Positions 34,067 to 45,716 of a stretch of DNA of 64,000 nt are shown here, one piece after another. Position 1 is the stretch's first letter. Each line of letters begins with the position of its first letter. The position numbers were made by a program, and so were the translations under genes. This stretch comes from Eustoma russellianum (lineage: Eukaryota > Streptophyta > Magnoliopsida > Gentianales > Gentianaceae): contig AP025045.1 in NCBI GenBank assembly GCA_036186865.1, forward strand, positions 19,413,511-19,477,510, in the 5' to 3' direction. The notes below the pieces were generated by a model, which did no database searches, had not been told where the DNA came from, and saw nothing but the letters and a program-made list of their open reading frames with translations.

Positions 34067-34133
34067 CTGCATTAGAATACTTTAGATATTATTCATGATT
34101 ATTATATTGAAATAAGACTTGGTAATTACTGAC
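34067..34133 (-). other. Candidate 67-nt intron within RT (G1r)
   Basis: On the minus strand it starts GTCAGTAATTACC and ends ctaatgCAG. It is AT-rich and contains in-frame stops. The flanking exons end at DQL-R and resume at GARVFSK, a block contiguous in other gypsy RTs. In G1f most of it is deleted but its 3' end taatgcag remains. Confidence 0.55.
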
Positions 34134-34830
34134 CCGAAGCTGGTCGAACAAATCGTCGATCCGAGGCAACGGATACTTATTCTTCACGGTGATCTTGTTG
34201 AGTTCCCGATAATCAATACACAGCCGCATACCTCCATCCTTCTTCTTTACAAATAAAACTGGGGCACCCCATGGCGACACACTTGGACGAATCAACTTCT
34301 TTTCCAATAACTCATGCAATTGCTCTTTTAGTTCCTTCAGCTCAGCGGGTGCCATGCGGTAAGGAGCTTTAGAAATGGGCTCAGCTCCGGGGATGAGGTT
34401 TATCTCAAAGGAAATTTCTCGATCAGGGGGAAGGCCTAGTAGTTTCTCTGGGAAGACATCAAGAAACTCTTGAACTACTGGAACTTGCGAAATGTCCACT
34501 GCTGCCTGCTCGGCACTAAGAGCATAAACAAGATAGCCTTGAAATCCCTTTCATAACGCTCGACGGGCACGAGCTGTATTCACAAAAATATTCTTTGACT
34601 TCTTCAACTTGGGACCTCCTTGAAATGATACTTCCTCTTGCTCCGGGGCTCTGAGAGTGACTTTCTTCTGATTGCAGTCAATATGGGCATGGTTCTTAGA
34701 CAACCAGTCCATACCAAGAATAATGTCAAAGTCACTCATAGCAATCGGGATCAGATCAGCCACGAACCGATGGTCATCGAGCTCGACCGCGCAATTCTTA
34801 TACAGATGATGAGACGTAAGTACTTGATCA

Positions 34831-34835
34831 CCAGC
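34831..34835. other. Target-site duplication CCAGC, left copy (C3)
   Basis: CCAGC directly precedes the tgttggacc edge of C3 and is repeated at 45500-45504. The interrupted reading frame is the G1r protease on both sides. Confidence 0.95.
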
Positions 34836-35927
34836 TGTTGGACCGTGCACCTGCAATAAACACCACTAGAGGGGGGGGTGAATAGTGGTTAGCTGAAATT
34901 ACACTACAACCCTTTGTTAAAATCCCCTTTGAAAACAAAATCTGAAACCACCTCAGATTCAAAACCCGTTTTTCAAAAATTCACAAATAATTGTGCACAA
35001 CTCCAAAAATTATGAAAATTTCCAGAATTTAACTTCAATGAGTTAACAAGACTCTATCTAAAAATCAGATAAAAATAAGATCGTTTGACCCTTCAAATAA
35101 ATAAAAAGATTCAGATGGTCAATCTGGACAGAATTGAACAGAATGTTGCTGATTTTGCAAAACGTGTTTCTCTTTGAATACTCAACCAATAAGGTTGATC
35201 TTTATATCAAAACACTCCTTAGGATGTGTAGATGAAGTTTCCAAAAGGTCCTGACCTTAACCAACTCTTGAAAAATACAGAATTTAAGTTTTCTCAAAAC
35301 TGGTCAGATTGCATCCAGATTGGAGCAGTTATCTTGCAAAGACTGAAAGACTAACTTTCTCTTGCTCAAATCAAGTGATTCTTGTTGCAAATGAAAGCTA
35401 ACAGTCTGAAGTATAACTCCACCAAAAATCACGAATTTTGAAAGTGTTTAGATATTTTTTCAAATTGTGAGAAATTGTGTGAAAACTGCAGTCAAAAACG
35501 GGCAGAAAACAGAAATAAAGAAACAAGAGAAGAACACCGAGAATTTATCCTGGTTCGGTCAATGTGACCTACTCCAGTCCCAAGGAACACCTTTCCTTGG
35601 ATTTCACTATGGTATGAACCAAATTACAGCAAGAACCAAGCTTGATCCTTGGGTTAAACACCAACCCTATTCAAGACTTGGATGAACACCTTTATGCAAC
35701 TCTTGGTTGCAACACCTCTATCACCTATTGATGTAGCCTTATAGATTTGGCTAATCAATCTTACAAATAAGACACAAGAAGGTGTGTATAGTGTAGCTGG
35801 ACAACAACTAGAAATGGAACACCTTAGCTACACAAAGTATGAACGAAAATATGAGAAGAGAATAGCAAGACAACAATCTTCAATTTTTGCTTTCAAGTGT
35901 GTGTCTTCTCTTCTTCACCTTGCCTCC

Positions 35928-35935
35928 TATTTATA
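35928..35935 (-). promoter_or_regulatory. TATA box in the C3 3' LTR
   Basis: The minus strand reads TATAAATAGG, the same as in the 5' LTR at 44187-44194 and in the C2 LTR. Confidence 0.6.
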
Positions 35936-36875
35936 GTGTGAATAGATGGCATATTCTCTACAACTTTTAGACCATGTGATGGCTGAGAATTTTGAATTAA
36001 AGCACCTCCATAATCATCTCCAACAACCTTGTCTCCATTACATTCAAATTTGAAATTTCAAGTTGGCAACTTTTGCCATCTAGCTTGTTTTTGAATTTTC
36101 CACTTGTCCAAAAGTCATAAAATGAGTACACCACCTTCTCCACCTGTTTATGGACGTTTTTGATGTTGTATGTATGTATACCAACTCAAATTTGGTGAAT
36201 AAAAAATAATGAATAAGTGTTGACAAGATTATGTCAACATATAAGACCAAAATTCATACTTTCTTTTCCTTTACATATTGTGATGAATCATGCACCAAGG
36301 ACACTTTGTAATCTCTGAAAGATGATGATTAAGAACCTCCAATAACATATATATAAGTGTCTTCAAGAGAAAATAGAACGTGACATCGAATACCGTCACA
36401 TATCCCGCCACCGTCGATAAAATCATCAAATGAGAGAATAAAATAGAAAACCACCAAATAATCTTCAAGAATATATTAAATGAACTCCAGAATGAATATA
36501 ATAAGATACTCAAGAGATTCCTTGAGTAAAAATACCGAGACTGTCTTCGGGGGTAAAATGACCAAAATGCCCCTAGTGAGATAAAACTCCAGAAATGACC
36601 CCGATGGTCAGAAATAATCACAATACCACCTTTGTCATGATAACCAAGATAATAATATGCAATTGAAATATTTTTCACCATATGATGTTCCTACAAAACT
36701 TAAAATACCAATTTTGCTCTTTTTGGTAAGTTGTAGAAACTTCCAAGGCAAGTTAGTCTCAAGACAATAATAATCACCAAAAACACATAATAAGCACATA
36801 ATGAGCATATATAAATCATGTACAAATGAAAACAACCATTTTATCACATTTTAGAAAATTATTTCTAAAAACTCT

Positions 36876-37126
36876 AGACATCGATCGATCGAAGTACCTC
36901 AGCTTCATAGATCGATGTCTCCCATAAAGGTTCAGGTTTTGTCTCTGACCTACATCGATCGATCGTAGTGAGAGTTCGATGTACATTGATCGATCGATGT
37001 GTCTTAGGTTTAGATATCGATGTCTCACAGAAAGGTCTTAAACTTTTCTGCCTTACATAGATCGATCGATGTGAGAGATCTATGTACATAGATCGATCGA
37101 TGTGCAACAACCTGAGAGATCGATGT
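36876..37126 (-). repeat. ATCGATCGAT palindrome cluster, C3 3' LTR
   Basis: Repeated atcgatcgat cores in alternating orientation with spacers, within the first 365 bp of the LTR (U3), as in the C2 LTR. Confidence 0.85.
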
Positions 37127-37240
37127 CAACTTGTTCAACTTATTTAACTTTTAATCACATATAACACCATGTGTGACATTTTAAAATATTCATCACTTAA
37201 AATCATGACTTTGAAAATTATCCAAACATATTTCTCAACA

Positions 37241-37551
37241 TTCTCCCCCTTTTGGATGATTTTCAAAATAACCTAACATGATTTTAATGTCACAACTTAT
37301 TACCAAAAATTTAACCAAATGTTTAACCAAAAGTTTAACCAAATGTTTTCAACTATGTTTTCAACATTTAAATAGTATGTTGCTCCCCCTCAACTCATAC
37401 TCTCCCCCTTAACCTATGCTCCATAATTTATACCAATAAAAACTTAGCATATGATTCATCATGACTTACCAACTAAAACATGACTTACCAACTAAAATCA
37501 TGTTCTTATTCTATCTCCCCCTTTATTTTGCAAATCATGCAAAAGATAGAA
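37241..37551 (-). promoter_or_regulatory. C3 region between pol and 3' LTR, with polypurine tracts
   Basis: The polypurine tract itself is the complement of ttctcccccttttgg at 37241-37255, touching the LTR. Further gggggag-type tracts (minus strand) lie near 37385, 37402 and 37513. A short tandem of gtttaaccaaa variants is at 37310-37345. No open frame of note is present. Confidence 0.8.
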
Positions 37552-40500
37552 CTATACAATGGTATCGTAAGTCATCATTCCTAATTTGGCTCGTAAGTTT
37601 TCAAAAATGGCTTGATTAAGGGGTTTGGTGAAGATGTCAGCGATTTGGTGATCAGTTCTTATATGGTTTATCACTATGTCCTCATTTTGAACATGATCAC
37701 GAAGAAAGTGGTATCGCACCTCAATGTGTTTGGCCTTAGAATGAAGTACCGGATTCCGGGAAAGATTGATTGCACTTGTGCTATCGCAGAAAATTGGAAT
37801 CATATTCATTTTAATGCCAAAATCGCTAAGTTGCTGTTTAAGCCAAAGTATTTGGGTAGTACATAAACTCAAAGCAATATACTCGGCTTCAGTGGTAGAA
37901 AGAGCTACACTAGCTTGCTTTTTAGAAAACCAAGAGATCAAATTGGTTCCTATAAATTGACATGTACCGCTAGTGGATTTTCTATCTAACCTGCAACCAC
38001 CATAATCAGCATCACTATATGCGTGTAATTCCAACTTAGCGTTTCTATCATACCACAATCCTAAGTGAGGTGTATGCTTAAGATATCTAAAGATCTTTTT
38101 CACTGCATTGTAATGTGATACCTTAGGACAAGATTGAAACCTAGCACACATACACACACTAAACATAATATCAGGTCTTGATGCAGTTAAGTATAACAAT
38201 GAGCCAATCATAAACCTATAAAGTGTGTCATCAAAAAGTTTACCATTTTCATCCTTGTCAAGTTTGGTACTAACACTCATAGGCGTAGTTGTAGGTTTCA
38301 ACTCTTCAAAGCCAAACTTCTTAATCATATCATTGACATACTTAAGTTGGCTAATGTGAATTCCTTGAGGGGTTTGTTTGATTTGAAATCCTAAGAAATA
38401 ATTCAACTCTCCTACCATTGACATTTCAAACTCTAACTTCATACATTCTTCGAAGTCTTTTACTAAAGTAGGGTTGGTTGAACCAAAGATTATATCATCT
38501 ACGTATATTTGAACTATTAACAAATCATTACCTTTTCTTCTTAGGAATAATGTGTTGTCGATGGTCCCCCTTTGATAATTATTTGCAATAAGAAAGTTTG
38601 CAAATCTATCATACCAAGCTCTTGGAGCTTGTTTTAAACCATATAGAGCTTTCTTAAGCTTATAAACATGGTTCGGATTCTTCGGATCTTCGAATCCAGG
38701 AGGTTGTTTGACAAACACTTCTTCTTGGATGTATCAATTCAAGAACGCACTCTTGACATCCATTTGGAAGAGCTTAATTTTGCTTATACTTGCAATCGCA
38801 AGTAACAATCTAATTGCTTCTAGTCGTGCAACGGGTGCAAAGGTTTCTTCATAATCTATTCCTTCTTGTTGATTATAACCTTGTGCGACTAGTCTAGCCT
38901 TATTCCTTGTAATATTTCCTTGTTCATCCATTTTATTCCTGAAAACCCATTTAGTTCCTATGATAGACTTGTCTTCAGGTTTAGGTACTAAGTCCCACAC
39001 GTTGTTCCTTGTGAATTGATTTAATTCCTCATGCATAGCATCTATCCATGATATGTCACCTAAGGCTTCCTTTACGTTCTTAGGTTCTAATTCTGAGATT
39101 AAGCTATGTCCTCCAAGTTGACTTATGTTTCTACGTGTTCTAACCCCAACACTTGGATCACCAATGATTAGCTCTTTAGGGTGTTTATGTTTATCTTCTA
39201 TAAGCCACCAATTCCTAAGTTGACTAGGTTCACCTTCTTCTAGTTCAAATGTTTCATTCGTGTGAACATTTTCATATACAATTGGAACATCCTGTAAGTT
39301 AGATACATTATCTTCCAATTGTAAAATTTCTTGATTTATTTCACCTAAAGGTTCATGCACATCTTGTTCAGGGGAAGTTGGTTCTAGATGATCATGAACA
39401 GGCTCAAGTAATATATCATCATCATCAAACATATTTTCAACATTATTTTCTTTTTTATGTTGATGTTTATCACTAACTTCAAAGCATGCATTTTCATTGA
39501 ATTTCACATGTATGGATTCAATTATTTTTCTAGATGCAGGATTATAACACCTATATGCTCTTGAGTTAATTGAATACCCAACAAATATGCATTCAATAGA
39601 CTTTTGTTCAAATTTATCTAGATTATCCTTAGTGTTCAGCACAAAAAATTTACATCCAAATACCTTAAGATAATCTATCTTAGGTTGTCTATTGTTTAGC
39701 AATTCATAAGGCGTTTTATTTAATTTCTTTCTAATAGTGAGCCTATTTATAATATAGCATGCACAACTAACAGCTTCAGCCCATAAATATTTAGGTAATT
39801 TATTTTCACACAGCATTGTCCTAGCAACTTCTTGAATTGTTCTATTTTTACGTTCAACAACTCCATTGAGTTGTGGTGTTCTAGGTGGTGAGAATTCATA
39901 TTTTATTCCATATAGTTCGCAAAATTTTATTACGTTTTTGTTTTTAAATTCTCCACCTCTATCGCTTCTAATTCTTTTAACATTTTCTTCATAAATGTTT
40001 TCAAGTTGCTTAATAAGAGTTTTGATTGCTAATGGAGCATCGTCTTTGTGTGTTAAGAACAATGTCCATGTGTAGCGTGAGTAATCATCTACTATGACAC
40101 ACACATAGTAGTGTCCACCTAGACTTCTCGTCCTACTTGGACCAAATAAGTCTAAGTGAAGCAATTCTAGTACATGACTAGTACTCACTTCATGTTTCGG
40201 TTTTAAGGTTTCTTTAATGTGTTTTCCCTTAATACATGTTTCACACATTTGAAAATTATCTAAGTCTGACTTAGGCATTCCTCTAATTAAATTCTTCTTA
40301 GATAATTTCTTAATAGTTGAAATTCCTATATGTCCTAATCTTCTATGCCATAAATTTACATCTAAGTCATGTGATATTAGACACTTAACCTTAGCATCTA
40401 ACATGTTATCTAAGGTAAGAGTATAAATATTTCCATCTCTATTTCCTTTTAAGACCATTTCTCCTTTTTCATTTATTATATCACAAGAAATGGGAAGAAA

Positions 40501-40797
40501 GGAGACATTATAACCACAATCTATAAGTTGAGAAATACTAAGTAAATTATAAGATAGATTGCTTACTAATAACACATTTCGTATTTGAAATGTGTTAGGG
40601 TCCCCAATTGTTCCTTTTCCAACAACTTGTCCTTTGTTGTTGTCACCGAATGTTACTTTTCCTCCATCCTTGATGTGTTCCAATTCGATGAATAGTTTGG
40701 GGTTCCCCGTCATATGCCTCGAACATCCACTATCTAAAAACCATTTGGTTTTTAGATTCTTTGACTTTGCCTCCTTCTTGCATTCCTTGCGTTTATC
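37552..40797 (-). pseudogene. pol: C3 pol: protease, integrase, RT, RNase H, one internal stop
   Basis: In order: protease WFLDSGCSRHMTG (DSG at 40726-40734); integrase finger LWHRRLGHIG and CETC; core with VDDYSR, SDRGGEF and VVERKNR (D, D, E all present); a long acidic linker; RT with KWVFRNKM, ARLVAQGYNQ, QMDVKSAFLN, LYGLKQAPRAWYDR and YVDD; RNase H with DADYGGC, TTEAEY and CDSTSAI. It is one frame from the TAG at 40798 to the stop at 37552, apart from a TGA at 38734-38736 in RT. The polyprotein would be cut by its own protease. About 1080 codons is normal for copia pol. Confidence 0.93.
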
Positions 40798-40830
40798 CTA
40801 CAATGGAGACAAAGTTTTAGGTACCCTTTA
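40798..40830 (-). other. In-frame TAA and TAG between C3 gag and pol
   Basis: gag ends in TAA at 40828-40830. Nine codons later, in the same frame, is a TAG at 40798-40800, after which the frame is open into protease. C2 has the same TAA and TAG at its gag/pol boundary. Confidence 0.8.
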
Positions 40831-42973
40831 TTTGGGTCCTTGAATGTTAGGGGCACTATTCTTGTTTAGATATCCCTTAGGTATCCAAACTTGAATATAC
40901 CTTCTAGGCACATTTTTAGCATTGTTATAATTTGGAAAATAAGAAGAATTAACATATACATGATTATTCCACATAAGTGAAGATTCATTGTTATACATGT
41001 TGCGCCATGGTTGATAATCATTATAGGATGGCCGAGATTTATGATGGGTATAAGGCATGTGAATTTGTTTCTTATATGGCGCTATATAAGTGTGTTTGTA
41101 GGCATTTCTATAAGACTTATAAGAGTGTTGCCTATACTTAGGTTCATAATAAGTTGTATGCATTTTATTCGGTCTAGTTGCATTTGTATACATGTATGCA
41201 TAATTTATATGTTGTCTAGATGCAAAGTTTGGCCTAGATGTATGTTTATGCGTGTGTGCTTTTATGGGTGTATGTTGCATTTTTGCCTTGATATAAGTAG
41301 ACGAAGGTGTAGAAGCAGGCAAAGTTGATTTTGTTGTATTATATGGTAACTTTGTACTAGATGAAACAAACTTAGTCTTTTTATTTACTTTTTCATTTTC
41401 TTCTTTATAGTCTAAGCCGGTTTTATCATTACCATACTTTTGTGATGAGATAAGTGTATCTAACATATTTGCACCCGATTTAAATTGTTCTAACATTTTT
41501 TCTAAGTTAAGTTTAGACGACTTAAGTTGTGTTATTTCATGTTCACAACTTTCTATCTTAGATTTTAACATCTTATTTTCCATTTTTATCTTATGTTCAT
41601 CTTTCCTATATGATTCAATTTTATTCTCTAAAGAATCAAGAGTATTAGTAGACTCTTGTTTAAGAGATTCTAGTTGATCGAAAAATTCCAAGTTGGACGT
41701 CTTCAACTTGTCATTTTCTTCAACTAGTTTCTTCTTTTCTTTAGAGAGCTTCTTACAGTGAGCATGCATTCTTAGGAATTCTTCATACATTTCATCAAGT
41801 GTCATGTCACTATCAGAATCACTATCAGAAGAAGAACATACCTCGTTGGATACGAAGCAGACTTGAGCTTCCTCAGTTTCGGATTCTGAGTCGGATGAGT
41901 CGCTCCATGTGCTCACCTTCATTGCTCGTTTCCCTTTTCTTGCCTTAGACTCCTTTGTCTTTGTCGTTTGAGCCTCCTTGTCCTTGGCTTGTTTATTATT
42001 GTTGTTATTATTATTATTTTTCTTCGTGGGACAGTCGTATGAAATATGTCCTTTTTGACCGCATTCATAACACTTTAATTCTTTATTATTCCATTTGTTT
42101 ATGTTGTTCTTCCTAGGTTGAGAAGAAGAAGAAGAATTACGTTGTCTATTCCTATTTGGACGTTTGAAAAAATTTTCTTAGTTTTCTAGCTATCAATATC
42201 AACTCATCGTCTAATTCAGTATCACTATTACTATCATTGTTATTAGCATGTGTTTCGGTTGTTTTGAAAGCTATTGACTTACTGGATGACTTAGACGATT
42301 CAGACTTTCGTTGGTTTAATTTAACCTCGTAAACTTTAAGAGACCCGATCAATTCATCCATCTTAGTGATTGACTTTGTCTCCTCGATTGCAGTCACCTT
42401 TGGATCCCATTCAGCAGGGAGGCTTCGTAACACCTTTTGAACCTTTTCACTGTTCGAAAATGACTTTCCTAAAGCTTCAAGGGCATTGAAAATATTAGTA
42501 ATCCTCAAATCCATAGATGTTATGGATTCGTTTGGCAACATTTTGAAAGTCTCTAATTCAGTCATAAGCATGTTTATTTTTGACTCTTTAACACCACTAG
42601 TACCTTCATGCTTTAATACAAGTGATTTCCACATGTCGTGTGCGCTTGTGCAATTTGACACATATCCTGCTTCAGAAGTTGTAAGTCCATTCAAAAGTAA
42701 TTGCATAGCTTTAGCATTCATGGACATTTTCTTTTTATCATCTGATGACCATTCACTTTTACATTTTTCAACCTCTTGAGTTACTTCACTAACTTGTGTA
42801 ACTTTCGTTGGAATGTACGGCCCATCTTCAACTATAGACCATAAATCGATGTCTATAGCCATTAAGAATAGCCTCATTCTTAGTTTCCAATGAACAAAAT
42901 TATTGCCATCAAAAAGAGGAGGGCGTTGTGTAGACATACCTTCCAACTCACCTTTGTGAGAAACAATAGCCAT
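40828..42973 (-). pseudogene. gag: C3 gag, one frameshift
   Basis: I chose the ATG at 42973 (MAIVSHKGELEG); a second in-frame start at 42937 opens MSTQRPPLFDG. The capsid-like domain runs to about 42180, where a 1-nt insertion in a T/A run shifts the frame relative to C2. Then come a poly-Ser patch, the CCHC knuckle (CYECGQKGHISYDC, near 42032-42075), poly-Asn, acidic Ser/Asp repeats, a coiled coil and a His/Tyr/Asn-rich tail ending YIQVWIPKGYLNK. About 700 residues without the frameshift. It would package element RNA. Confidence 0.88.
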
Positions 42974-43080
42974 AGTATGTACCTTGGATTTGAGACAAGC
43001 AGTATATAATGAATCGTTGTTTCTTGGCCTTGTATTGTTCGTATGGCGTTGAATCTTGCTTCTTTTTAGTGGTGTTGGTC

Positions 43081-43094
43081 TGGCTCTGATACCA
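43081..43094 (-). other. Primer binding site of C3
   Basis: The plus strand reads tggctctgatacca. Its complement matches initiator tRNA-Met and lies two bases from the 5' LTR edge at 43097. Confidence 0.95.
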
Positions 43095-44186
43095 AATGTT
43101 GGACCATGCACCAGCAATAAACACCACTAGAGGGGGGTGAATAGTGGTTAGCGGAAATTACACTACAACCCTTTGTTAAAATCCCCTTTGAAAACAAAAT
43201 CTGAAACCACCTCAGATTCAAAACCCGTTTTTCAAAAATTCACAAATAATTGTACACAACTCCAAAAATTATGAAAATTTCCAGAATTTAACTTCAATGA
43301 GTTAACAAGACTCTATCTAAAAATCAGACAAAAATAAGATCGTTTGACCCTTCAAATAAATAAAAAGATTCAGATGGTCAATCTGGACAGAATTGAACAG
43401 AATGTTGCTGATTTTGCAAAACGTGTTTCTCTTTGCATACTCAACCAATAAGGTTGATCTTTATATCAAAACACTCCTTAGGATGTGTAGATGAAGTTTC
43501 CAAAAGGTCCTGACCTTAACCAACTCTTGAAAAATACAAAATTTAAGGTTTTTCAAAACTGGTCAGATTGCATCCAGATTGGAGCAGTTATCTTGCAAAG
43601 ACTGAAAGACTAACTTTCCCTTGCTCAAATCAAGTGATTCTTGTTGAAAATGAAAGCTAACAGTCTGAAGTATAACTCCACCAAAAATCACGAATTTGGA
43701 AAGTGTTTAGATATTTTTTTCAAATTGTGAGAAGTTGTGTGAAAACTGCAGTCAAAAACGGGCAGAAAACAGAAATAAAGAAACAATAGAAGAACACCGA
43801 GAATTTATCCTGGTTCGGTCAATGTGACCTACTCCAGTCCCAAGGAACACCTTTCCTTGGATTTCACTATGGTATGAACCAAATTACAGCAAGAACCAAG
43901 CTTGATCCTTGGGTTAAACACCAACCCTATTCAAGACTTGGATGAACACCCTTATGCAACTCTTGGTTGCAACACCTCTATCACCTATTGATGTAGCCTT
44001 ATAGATTTGGCTAATCAATCTTACAAATAAGACACAAGAAGTGTGTATAGTGTAGCTGGGCAACAACTAGAAATGGAAAACCTTAGCTACACAAAGTATG
44101 AAGGAAAATATGAGAAGAGAATAGCAAGACAACAATATTCAATTTTTGCTTTCAAGTGTGTGTCTTCTCTTCTTCACCTTGCCTCC

Positions 44187-44194
44187 TATTTATA
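44187..44194 (-). promoter_or_regulatory. TATA box of C3 5' LTR (element promoter)
   Basis: The minus strand reads TATAAATAGGAGGC. It lies about 1.3 kb into the LTR. Transcription would run toward lower coordinates through gag and pol. Confidence 0.6.
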
Positions 44195-45133
44195 ATGTGA
44201 ATAGATGGCATATTCTCTCCAACTTTTAGACCATGTGATGGCTGAGAATTTTGAATTAAAGCACCTCCATAATCATCTCCAACAACCTTGTCTCCATTAC
44301 ATTCAAATTTGAAATTTCAAGTTGGCAATTTTTGCCATCTAGCTTGTTTTTGAATTTTCCACTTGTCCAAAAGTCATAAAATGAGTACACCACCTTCTCC
44401 ACCTGTTTATGGACGTTTGTGATGTTGTATGTATGTATACCAACTCAAATTTGGTGAATAAAAAATAATGAATAAGTGTTGACAAGATTATGTCAACATA
44501 TAAGACCACAATTCATACTTTCTTCTCCTTTACATATTGTGATGAATCTTGCACCAAAGACACCTTGTAATCTATGAAAGATGATGATTAAGAACCTCCA
44601 ATAACATATATATAAGTGTCTTCAAGAGAAAATAGAACGTGACATCGAATACCGTCACATATCCCGCCACCGTCGATAAAATCATCAAATAAGAGAATAA
44701 AATAGAAAACCACCAAATAATCTTCAAGAATATATTAAATGAACTCCAGAATGAATATAATAAGATACTCAAGGGATTCCTTGAGTAAAAATACCGAGAC
44801 TATCTTCGGGGGTAAAATGACCAAAATGCCCCTGGTGAGATAAAACTCCAGAAATGACCCCGATGGTCAGAAATAATCAAAATACCACCTTTGTCATGAT
44901 AACCAAGATAATAATATGCAATTGAAATATTTTTCACCATATGATGTTCCTACAAAACTTAAAATACCAATTTTGCCTTTTTTGGTAAGTTGTAGAAACT
45001 TCCAAGGCACGTTAGTCTCAAGACAATAATAATCACCAAAAACACATAATAAGCACATAATGAACATATATAAATCATGTACAAATGAAAACAACCATTT
45101 TATCACATTTTATAAAATTATTTCTAAAAACTC

Positions 45134-45387
45134 TAGACATCGATCGATCGAAGTACCTCAGCTTCATAGATCGATGTCTCACATAAAGGTTCAGGTTTTG
45201 TCTCTGACCTACATCGATCGATCGAAGTGAGAGTTCGATGTACATTGATCGATCGATGTGTCTTAGGTTTAGAGATCGATGTCTCACAGAAAGGTCTTAA
45301 ACTTTTCTGCCTTACATAGATCGATCGATGTGAGAGATCTATGTACATAGATCGATCGATGTGCAACAACCTGAGAGATCGATGTCA
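45134..45387 (-). repeat. ATCGATCGAT palindrome cluster, C3 5' LTR
   Basis: About ten atcgat cores in alternating orientation, within 365 bp of the LTR start and upstream of the TATA box. Confidence 0.85.
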
Positions 45388-45499
45388 ACTTGTTCAACTT
45401 ATTTAACTTTTAATCACATATAACACCATGTGTGACATTTTTAAATATTCATCACTTAAAATCATGACTTTGAAAATTATCCAAACATATTTCTCAACA

Positions 45500-45504
45500 C
45501 CAGC
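45500..45504. other. Target-site duplication CCAGC, right copy (C3)
   Basis: CCAGC directly follows the LTR end ctcaaca, identical to 34831-34835. Confidence 0.95.
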
Positions 45505-45641
45505 GGCTTGGATTTGATAGGTTGATTTAAGCCGGATGGGATTGTGGTCTAATCCCTTTGCAAATTTCTTAGATATAAAGGAGTAGCTGGCGCCACTATC
45601 AAACAACACATTTGCGGGCATACAACATACAAGAATAGCGC
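45505..45641 (-). pseudogene. pol: G1r protease, N-terminal part, cut by C3
   Basis: On the minus strand it runs from the candidate splice acceptor through VLFDSGASYSFISKKFA to the C3 insertion point. The other part of the protease resumes at 34835. The catalytic DSG is intact. Confidence 0.9.
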
Positions 45642-45716
45642 CTGAATCATACAAAGCTTTAACTACACAGCAATATAATATTTATCAACTTAGTATTGCA
45701 TAATTTTAAATCATAC
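45642..45716 (-). other. Candidate 75-nt intron between gag and protease (G1r)
   Basis: It is the counterpart of 30373-30446, one A longer. GTATGATT donor, GATTCAG acceptor and the tactaag motif are all conserved between the two copies. Confidence 0.5.

Larger units (their letters stand above)
32657..34835 (-). pseudogene. pol: G1r pol: protease end, RT, RNase H, start of integrase
   Basis: On the minus strand this begins next to C3 with the second half of the protease (MDWLSKNHAHIDC), passes VDISQVPVVQEFLDVF and RT (LCIDYRELN, KYPLPRIDDLFDQL), then is interrupted by a candidate intron at 34067-34133. RT continues with DLRSGYFQLKI, MPFGLTNAPA, FIDDILIYSP, and RNase H with FVIYSDASKNGLG and FTDHKSLKYLF in a long open frame (32942-34072). 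A stop near 32942 precedes the last piece, which ends in the integrase HHCC finger (CLVCQK). By eye it is very close to G1f but with fewer defects in RT and RNase H. Like G1f it lacks the integrase core. Confidence 0.9.
34836..37240 (-). repeat. 3' LTR of C3 (2405 bp)
   Basis: On the plus strand it starts tgttggaccgtgc and ends ...tttctcaaca. It matches 43097-45499 nearly base for base. The inner edge at 37240 touches the polypurine tract complement. Confidence 0.95.
34836..45499 (-). mobile_element. Copia element C3, near complete (10,664 bp)
   Basis: C3 has two LTRs of 2405 and 2403 bp differing at few positions by eye, a primer binding site, a polypurine tract, gag and pol in copia order, and a perfect CCAGC duplication. 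Only a few lesions are visible: a 1-nt insertion in gag, the gag/pol stops and one TGA in RT. It is among the youngest elements in the window. The coiled-coil gag and long LTRs resemble the SIRE/Tork side of plant copia (inference, low certainty). Confidence 0.95.
43097..45499 (-). repeat. 5' LTR of C3 (2403 bp)
   Basis: It starts tgttggaccatgc and ends ...ttctcaaca on the plus strand, followed by the CCAGC duplication at 45500-45504. It carries the TATA box at 44187-44194 and the palindrome cluster at 45134-45387. Short open frames inside recur in the partner LTR and are not genes. Confidence 0.95.

Noticed and set aside
40798..40830. A GT...AG segment of about 30 nt between C3 gag and pol as an intron
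   Set aside because: It is far shorter than known plant introns (about 60-70 nt minimum).
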